A stretch of DNA of 64,000 nt from positions 1,183,501 to 1,247,500 of the forward strand of contig NZ_CP071632.1 in NCBI RefSeq assembly GCF_017357385.1, read 5' to 3'. The position numbers and the translations under genes are program-made. Numbering within the stretch: position 1 is the first letter of the stretch; the number at the start of each line of letters is the position of its first letter. Positions 59,314 to 64,000 of this stretch are shown here, piece after piece. The notes beneath the pieces are model-generated. The model worked only from the letters and a program-made list of their open reading frames with translations. It had not been told where the DNA came from and did not search any database. This DNA comes from Rhizobium sp. NZLR1. Lineage in GTDB: Bacteria > Pseudomonadota > Alphaproteobacteria > Rhizobiales > Rhizobiaceae.

Positions 59314-61376
59314 CGTCATTCATTTTCGGCGGCGATACCGGCAAGACACAGGGCGACATCAGCGACCGGCGCAAGCAGCTGGCTGATGCCATGCTGCAGC
59401 AGGGCATGGATTCGGGCCCCGTACAATCCCCCTGGCAAGGGGCCGCGCGTCTTGTCCAGGCTCTCCTGGGCGGGCTGGCGATCCGCCAGCAGGAGCAGCA
59501 GGCAAGCGGTGAGGGCAGCGCGGCGCCGGCCGGCGATCCGGGCGACTATCCCTTCGCGCCGCTGCCCGACAACGGGCCCGTTCCGCCGGAAAGACCCAGT
59601 CTCGACCCGCTGATGACGACTGATGATCGCGGCGAACAGCCCATGGCCCCGGCCGCCCAGCCCGGCGCCGGTCTCTTCGCGCCGCTGCCCGACAACGGGC
59701 CTATTCCGACGCCGAAGCCCTATCGCGACCCGATGGTCACGACGGACTATCGCCGGGCGGCCGACCAGCCTGGCGACGATCCATTCGCACCGCCTGCCAA
59801 CCCTCCCATTCCGACGCCGCGGCCTTATCGCGACCCGATGGTTACGACCGAATATCGCCGCGAGCAGCCGATGGCGGCCGATCAACCAGGCGACGATGCC
59901 TTCGCTCCGTTGCCTGACAACGGACCCGTTCCCTCGCCGAGACCCGGATATCGCGACCCGCAGATGACGACGGACGAACACAGCCAACAGCCCGCGGCGC
60001 CAGCTCCTGGCGCCGCCGCCGCCGGATCCGCAAACGACGGGGCAGAGCTTCAAACGGTTCTATCCGATCCCGTTCGTCGCGGCGAGTTGCCGCCCGGCAT
60101 GCGCAACAACAATCCCACCAATCTCAAATACGCCGGCCAACATAGGCCGGGGATCATCGGCCCTTCCGAGAACACCGACCAGGGCGATCCGCAAGTTGTC
60201 TATGCCACGCCGGAAGCTGGCATGGAGCACAATGTCTGGCAGATCATGAAGAAGTATCGAGAGGGCATGCTGACGCCGAATCAAATCATCGCTGGAACAA
60301 AGGGCTGGACGCCTAACTCTTTCACGGCGGCTGCCAACATCGCGCAAATGATGGGCATTGGCCCTGCCGATGATCTCCGCCTGAACGACCCGGCAATGGC
60401 AAAGAAGTTTGTTCGCGCCCTCATCACGCAGGAGCAGGGAACATCGGGCGCTCTTTATCCGGACAGCATGATTGAAGCGGCGATCGCGGCACAGTCCAAG
60501 GGCGTTGCGCATGCCGTGCCTTCTCAGCCGGCCAAGGGGCCTGTCCCCGCGCCGAGGCCGGAATATCCCGATCCGCAGTTGACGACGGACGAGCGCCGCC
60601 AGCAGCCCGCGACGGCGCCCCAACTGCCCGGCGACGATCCCTTCGTTCCAACGGGCAAAGTGCCCGTTCCCACACCGAAACCCGGCCGCCACGATCGGCA
60701 GGCGGTAAGGGGCACTCCCAGCCAGCAACCCGTCGACGCCGATGTCTTCGACGGCTTCATGGGCACGATCAAGAACGGCTATAAGCAGCGGGATGGGTCG
60801 ATCATCAAGGTGACCAACCCTTATGGTCTTGCGGCTATCGCCTCGACGGGCCAGTCCGAAAGCCAGTTCTCGGCCAAGAGAGCCAATAGTTCTTGGTCCG
60901 ACCCAAGCAAGAGCGGAAAGCCCGGCAGATCAGGCGCCATTATGTCGTGGCGTAACACCCGACTGCAGGCACTTTACGACTTCGCCGCCGCCAAGGGCGA
61001 AAAGCCGGGTGCGATCAGCCCGCAGACACAGGCCGAGTTCTTCCTGCAGGAGGACCCTCGCCTGATCGCCAGGCTGAACGCCGCTCAATCGCTCGAGGAG
61101 GCGCAACGCCTGATGAACAGGGCTTGGGCTTTTCGAGATTACGATGTTCCGGGGAACCAGGAGGCCACAAACCGGCTCGCGAGAGCAAAGAGCTTTCTGC
61201 CGGAGTACCAGACCGACGGCGCCACCGATCCCTTCGCCCTGCCTGACAACCCACCCAACTCGACACCGAGGCCGGCCTCCCGCAATCCGCGGCAGACGAT
61301 GAACCAAGGTCGCGAACCGGCGGCGGCCGCCCTCGTGCGTGCGCTCCTCGCTCGGCAGCAAAGTGGTCTGTGGTAG
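59304..61376 (+). CDS. Virion-associated tail lysozyme with repeated Pro-rich linker
   Basis: The 690-residue protein has three parts. Residues 1-60 copy the 105-aa protein (QQGMDSGPVQSPWQGAARLVQ). Residues 65-240 form a Pro-rich linker of about six units such as PLPDNGPIPTPKPYRDPMVTTDYRR. From about 248, a P5-type lysozyme-like domain (MRNNNPTNLKYAGQHRPGIIG, ATPEAGMEHNVWQIMKKY) is followed by another linker and a tail-tip lysozyme-like domain (VTNPYGLAAIASTGQSESQFSAKR to ARAKSFLPEY). It should cut peptidoglycan during entry. The gene closes the phage module. Confidence 0.75.
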   Translation: MSLASFIFGGDTGKTQGDISDRRKQLADAMLQQGMDSGPVQSPWQGAARLVQALLGGLAIRQQEQQASGEGSAAPAGDPGDYPFAPLPDNGPVPPERPSLDPLMTTDDRGEQPMAPAAQPGAGLFAPLPDNGPIPTPKPYRDPMVTTDYRRAADQPGDDPFAPPANPPIPTPRPYRDPMVTTEYRREQPMAADQPGDDAFAPLPDNGPVPSPRPGYRDPQMTTDEHSQQPAAPAPGAAAAGSANDGAELQTVLSDPVRRGELPPGMRNNNPTNLKYAGQHRPGIIGPSENTDQGDPQVVYATPEAGMEHNVWQIMKKYREGMLTPNQIIAGTKGWTPNSFTAAANIAQMMGIGPADDLRLNDPAMAKKFVRALITQEQGTSGALYPDSMIEAAIAAQSKGVAHAVPSQPAKGPVPAPRPEYPDPQLTTDERRQQPATAPQLPGDDPFVPTGKVPVPTPKPGRHDRQAVRGTPSQQPVDADVFDGFMGTIKNGYKQRDGSIIKVTNPYGLAAIASTGQSESQFSAKRANSSWSDPSKSGKPGRSGAIMSWRNTRLQALYDFAAAKGEKPGAISPQTQAEFFLQEDPRLIARLNAAQSLEEAQRLMNRAWAFRDYDVPGNQEATNRLARAKSFLPEYQTDGATDPFALPDNPPNSTPRPASRNPRQTMNQGREPAAAALVRALLARQQSGLW

Positions 61377-61444
61377 GCCAATTCAGGCTTCCGGGGCCGC
61401 AACGCGTGAAAGCTCGTTCGGCGCCGGCATAGCCCACATGGCGG

Positions 61445-62422
61445 CTATGCCTTCCTCGATATTGCCTGTTGGTTTGACGTTGTAAATCTCATCGCGATGG
61501 CGGCGATATCAAGAAAAGCAAAGGCAGCAATCAAGGGTATATTTTTGACGCCGAAAATCTTCGTCAAGGTGCTTTTCCAGCCGAAACGCGCCTGCACAGC
61601 GCCTTGCAGGGAGTAAATCCAGATCAAAGGAGCCGGAAGATTGCGTTGAGATTCGACAGCCAACCCCACTCTGCGCAGGAGTTCGGCCAAACGCTCAAAA
61701 TTGTAAAGGTTCAAATGCCGCGGGAAATAATATCCGCCCCATGCACAGCCCGCAAACAGCTGTCTGTCCCAGCCGTCAGTATTAGGCGTTTCGATCAATA
61801 ACCGGCCATCCTTCGCCAAGGCGAGGACAAGGCGCCGCAAGCTCTCTTCTGGCTCCCAAAGGTGTTCTATAAGCTGGAGCATGACGATGAGATCAAATGG
61901 CTGGGCCGGCAATTCCGCCGCTTCGAGCGGCGCTTCGACTACCTTTATTCCTTGTTTTTCCAGGGCGGTACGCGTTTCAGCCGGGAAATGCCAATCGAGA
62001 CCGAAGAGCTCAAGATCAGGACGCGCTTGACGCAGTGCAATCAAAAGTTCGCCGTTGCCGCATCCTACATCGAGCACTCTTCCCCGCAAAGGGAGATGCG
62101 CGACAACATCCTTAAGGCGCTTTCGATTGACGATGGTCTTTACTCGTCCAAGGAGATTTGCCCGGCTCTGAAATCTATTCGAGAAGGTTCCGTAGTTCGC
62201 CGGATACATCAAAGACAGTTGGCTGATGTCGGGTCTCGGATTGAGATAGAAATGACCGCATCCATCGCATCGGACGTATCTGAAGAAGTCTTCACTGCCG
62301 TGATATATATAGTCGCGCCCGGTAGCGACAACTGTGCAGCTGTCACTGCCGCAACCGCTGCACGTTGTAGGGGTTGATCTTATATGATTTGTCGCTTGAG
62401 AGTTCATGTTTGCCGCGTTCAA
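61445..62422 (-). CDS. Class I SAM-dependent methyltransferase with zinc-ribbon N-terminus
   Basis: The 325-residue protein begins with a Cys4-like zinc motif (TTCSGCGSDSC, YVRCDGCGHFYLNP). The methyltransferase fold follows, with motif I GRVLDVGCGNGELLIAL, LELFGLDWHFP, PFDLIVMLQLIEHLWEPEESL and RLLIETPNTDGW. The C-terminal region (about 260-315) is hydrophobic (IPLIAAFAFLDIAAIAMRF). Similar enzymes methylate sugar or lipid residues in surface polysaccharide synthesis. It is adjacent to desaturase and FkbM genes on the same strand. Confidence 0.87.
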   Translation of the reverse strand: MNAANMNSQATNHIRSTPTTCSGCGSDSCTVVATGRDYIYHGSEDFFRYVRCDGCGHFYLNPRPDISQLSLMYPANYGTFSNRFQSRANLLGRVKTIVNRKRLKDVVAHLPLRGRVLDVGCGNGELLIALRQARPDLELFGLDWHFPAETRTALEKQGIKVVEAPLEAAELPAQPFDLIVMLQLIEHLWEPEESLRRLVLALAKDGRLLIETPNTDGWDRQLFAGCAWGGYYFPRHLNLYNFERLAELLRRVGLAVESQRNLPAPLIWIYSLQGAVQARFGWKSTLTKIFGVKNIPLIAAFAFLDIAAIAMRFTTSNQQAISRKA

Positions 62423-62434
62423 TACCTTTAGACC

Positions 62435-63463
62435 CTAGAGAGCCAACGCATCTTGAACCGAATCTGAGAAATCATCGTTCTTACGATTTCTCGAGAGTCG
62501 GATGAATTTTGCAAAACCACTGCGCTGCAGGCACCTCGGAAAATGCTCGTAGAAACCACCTTTGAGCAGGTGCCTATGAAGTTTTGCGAGATTGTGCTGC
62601 GGAATGGCGGGAAAAAGATGGTGTTCGATATGATAGTTGAAATTCGCCTGGTACATAAGCCATTTCTCAAACCAATTAGGGACTGTCGTCCGGGCGAGCG
62701 GCATCATGGCCCGCTCCCGTCCGTCCTCGTAAAGTGGATAATCCTCGGGCTGATGCTCCGCGATGGTGCGTATAATATTCAGGGCGATTGCCACGGCAGC
62801 AATGGGATAACCCCATAACAGAATGTAGAGATACCATCGTCCCGTGACAATGCAGAGTGCAAACAGCAAGCCGTTGAAGATGATGGTCACCATCGGCGCT
62901 AACCAGGAAGGCGACAGCGAGTTACCCGATGCTTTCTTTCGAGCCAGACCACCATATTTGTCAGCCGCCAGCCACACTCCCATGCCACCGCTCAGCGCCT
63001 TTACCATTACCCACGCGAGCGCCCGGAAGCCCTTGATCGGCTCGCGATAGGGGTAACCATCCTCATCCTTTTCTGTACCCAGATGTGCATGGTGGCTCAT
63101 GTGGCGTAGTCGATACGCGCCGACTGACATCCCGACAGGCGCGGCAAAGAATATATCGCACCAGATATCGTTTTTGCGGCGGCTGGAGAAGAGGTGGAAA
63201 TGCGACGCTTCGTGAACCCAAAGCAACATGCCTTGCGTTACCGCGGAGTTAATCAGGAATGGCAGCCATAGCACCCACCAAGGGCCGAAGAGCGCGATCG
63301 CCCAAGAGATAACGATCTGAACCCAGACCATCGTCGTCGCCACGATAATTGCGCGCGGTTGAGGCTGTTTCAACGATTCAAGGAAGCTCTGGTCGACAAG
63401 CCTTCTCGCTACCTTCATGCATTCATTGAACTGCGCATCCATGCAGTGACCAATCCTATCCAT
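62435..63463 (-). CDS. Membrane fatty acid desaturase
   Basis: The 342-residue protein has the three His boxes of membrane desaturases: HEASHF, HMSHHAH and HIEHHLFP. Hydrophobic pairs (WVQIVISWAIALFGPWWVLWLPFLI and MVTIIFNGLLFALCIVTGRWYLYILLWGYPIAAVAIAL) bracket them. The di-iron site is therefore complete. It should introduce a double bond or hydroxyl into a lipid-linked acyl chain. It lies 12 bp from the methyltransferase and 20 bp from the FkbM gene, so the three are co-transcribed. Confidence 0.92.
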   Translation of the reverse strand: MDRIGHCMDAQFNECMKVARRLVDQSFLESLKQPQPRAIIVATTMVWVQIVISWAIALFGPWWVLWLPFLINSAVTQGMLLWVHEASHFHLFSSRRKNDIWCDIFFAAPVGMSVGAYRLRHMSHHAHLGTEKDEDGYPYREPIKGFRALAWVMVKALSGGMGVWLAADKYGGLARKKASGNSLSPSWLAPMVTIIFNGLLFALCIVTGRWYLYILLWGYPIAAVAIALNIIRTIAEHQPEDYPLYEDGRERAMMPLARTTVPNWFEKWLMYQANFNYHIEHHLFPAIPQHNLAKLHRHLLKGGFYEHFPRCLQRSGFAKFIRLSRNRKNDDFSDSVQDALAL

Positions 63464-63483
63464 CCGATAACCCTCGAAGAAAG

Positions 63484-64000
63484 TTATCTACCTTCCTTTG
63501 AGCTCTTGCTCCTAACCAGCACATTCATACCGCCACCTTCCGGTATCATCGCCCGTACTTTGTCGGCGTCTTCAGGCAGCTTCCTGCCAGATGCCATTTC
63601 ATCAATCTCGTAGCCGCCCTGCCAGAGAAGCTCCAACAATCTGTCGAAGTCTCCGGGATTCTCAGCGTAAACATAGGGGGCCAATTCAAGCATTATACGC
63701 GGCTGGAACTTTTTGAGAGTCACCGTCGCCCCAAGTAGAACCGCAAGCTCGTTTCCGTCCACGTCAAGTTTTATGAAATCGACCTTGCCGACCCCAAGAT
63801 CCCGCAATGTTTCGTCCAGCGTGCCGAGCCGCGCGCCCTGTGTCGACATGAGTCGACCGTGGTGTTCGCTATGCAAATCTTCAGCAACTTCGAGCGGCCA
63901 GCTTGAATAGACCGCTTCGGGCATCGCTTCGGATGCACTTGCCATAAGCATCATCTGGTAAGCGTCGATTCGCTGGGCGAGCGTCGGGTTGAGCGAAATA
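63484..64000 (-). CDS. FkbM-family methyltransferase (5' end beyond window)
   Basis: The open frame continues to the right edge without a start. The visible 172 residues read SLNPTLAQRIDAYQMMLMASASEAMPEAVYSS, then VDFIKLDVDGNELAVLLGATVTLKKFQPRIMLELAPYVY. The IKLDVDGNE segment is the FkbM catalytic signature (usually D-x-E-G-x-E, here DGNE). Such proteins methylate sugar hydroxyls on glycans or lipids. It forms the upstream end of the three-gene surface-lipid group. Confidence 0.85.
   Translation of the reverse strand, partial: ISLNPTLAQRIDAYQMMLMASASEAMPEAVYSSWPLEVAEDLHSEHHGRLMSTQGARLGTLDETLRDLGVGKVDFIKLDVDGNELAVLLGATVTLKKFQPRIMLELAPYVYAENPGDFDRLLELLWQGGYEIDEMASGRKLPEDADKVRAMIPEGGGMNVLVRSKSSKEGR

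Larger units (their letters stand above)
46516..61376 (+). mobile_element. Phage-derived virion-structure module (podovirus-like)
   Basis: Fifteen genes and one relic on one strand encode a head, connector and tail set, with short gaps and several ATGA-type overlaps. No integrase, repressor, replication or lysis gene is in view, and no attachment site was found. The order terminase-portal-scaffold-capsid-connector-tail protein-lysozyme fits short-tailed phages; the spike base protein matches GTA-type head spikes. The portal gene has an amber codon. A host-type repeat lies within at 54194-54271. It is either a decayed prophage piece or a domesticated structure locus. Confidence 0.8.

Overview
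The window looks like a chromosomal or large-replicon segment of a Rhizobiaceae bacterium, most likely of the Rhizobium leguminosarum/etli group. The reasons are high GC, Rhizobium-style accessory regulators (ArsR-SRPBCC pairs, HxlR, TetR, LysR, AraC), IS66 and IS3 (IS407-type) insertion sequences, and four copies of a palindromic intergenic repeat of the RIME type. No rRNA, tRNA or CRISPR array was recognised. The species assignment is inference from protein style, not from a search.

Region 1 (1-17700) is an accessory mosaic of intact small operons and gene debris. Intact units include an OmpR-type response regulator and sensor kinase with a small periplasmic protein and a four-repeat DUF347 membrane protein (2046-5157), a transglutaminase-like protein, a NYN-domain protein, a DHFR-like reductase, an FAD monooxygenase, an AraC regulator divergent from an NmrA-type NAD(P)-binding protein, a DUF4105 membrane protein and a NIPSNAP protein. 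Debris includes a 447-bp copy of the cyclase gene found whole at 32424-34337, a scrap of a DHFR-like gene, a truncated response regulator, a RES-domain toxin gene with an in-frame stop, a hydrolase C-terminus, and the 3' end of the ABC transporter gene found whole at 26486-28276.

Region 2 (17700-22200) is an insertion-sequence nest. A three-gene IS66 element (tnpA-tnpB-tnpC) has an IS3-family element inserted 27 bp upstream of tnpA. The IS3 ends are clear: inverted repeats at 20491 and 21761, with a 4-bp TAAG target duplication.

Region 3 (22200-46500) holds one- and two-gene metabolic and regulatory units: an MFS exporter, an aldo/keto reductase divergent from a LysR regulator, an ABC exporter, DinB, two APH-fold kinases, SDR/HxlR and SDR/ArsR divergent pairs, a Cache-HAMP-class III cyclase, a class II aldolase, TetR/RidA with twin perfect palindromic operators, two ArsR-SRPBCC modules flanking a GFA gene, YidB and a dienelactone hydrolase. 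Fragments of a GFA gene and of a PEP-mutase gene, plus an exported-protein gene with an in-frame stop, show that this region is also decaying.

Region 4 (46500-61400) is a compact one-strand virion-structure module: spike base, TerS, TerL, portal, Zn-ribbon-like protein, scaffold, capsid, decoration, connector and stabilisation proteins, S74 chaperone protein and a 690-aa tail lysozyme. It has no integrase, repressor, replication or lysis gene in view. The portal gene has one in-frame amber codon. A host-type palindromic repeat sits inside the module. A 68-bp near-identical direct repeat carrying a TTAA-N7-GTAA motif (CtrA-box-like) lies upstream. Together these suggest either a decaying prophage or a phage-derived particle locus.

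Region 5 (61400-64000) resumes host-type genes on the minus strand: a SAM methyltransferase, a fatty acid desaturase and an FkbM methyltransferase running off the window. They probably act on a surface lipid or polysaccharide.
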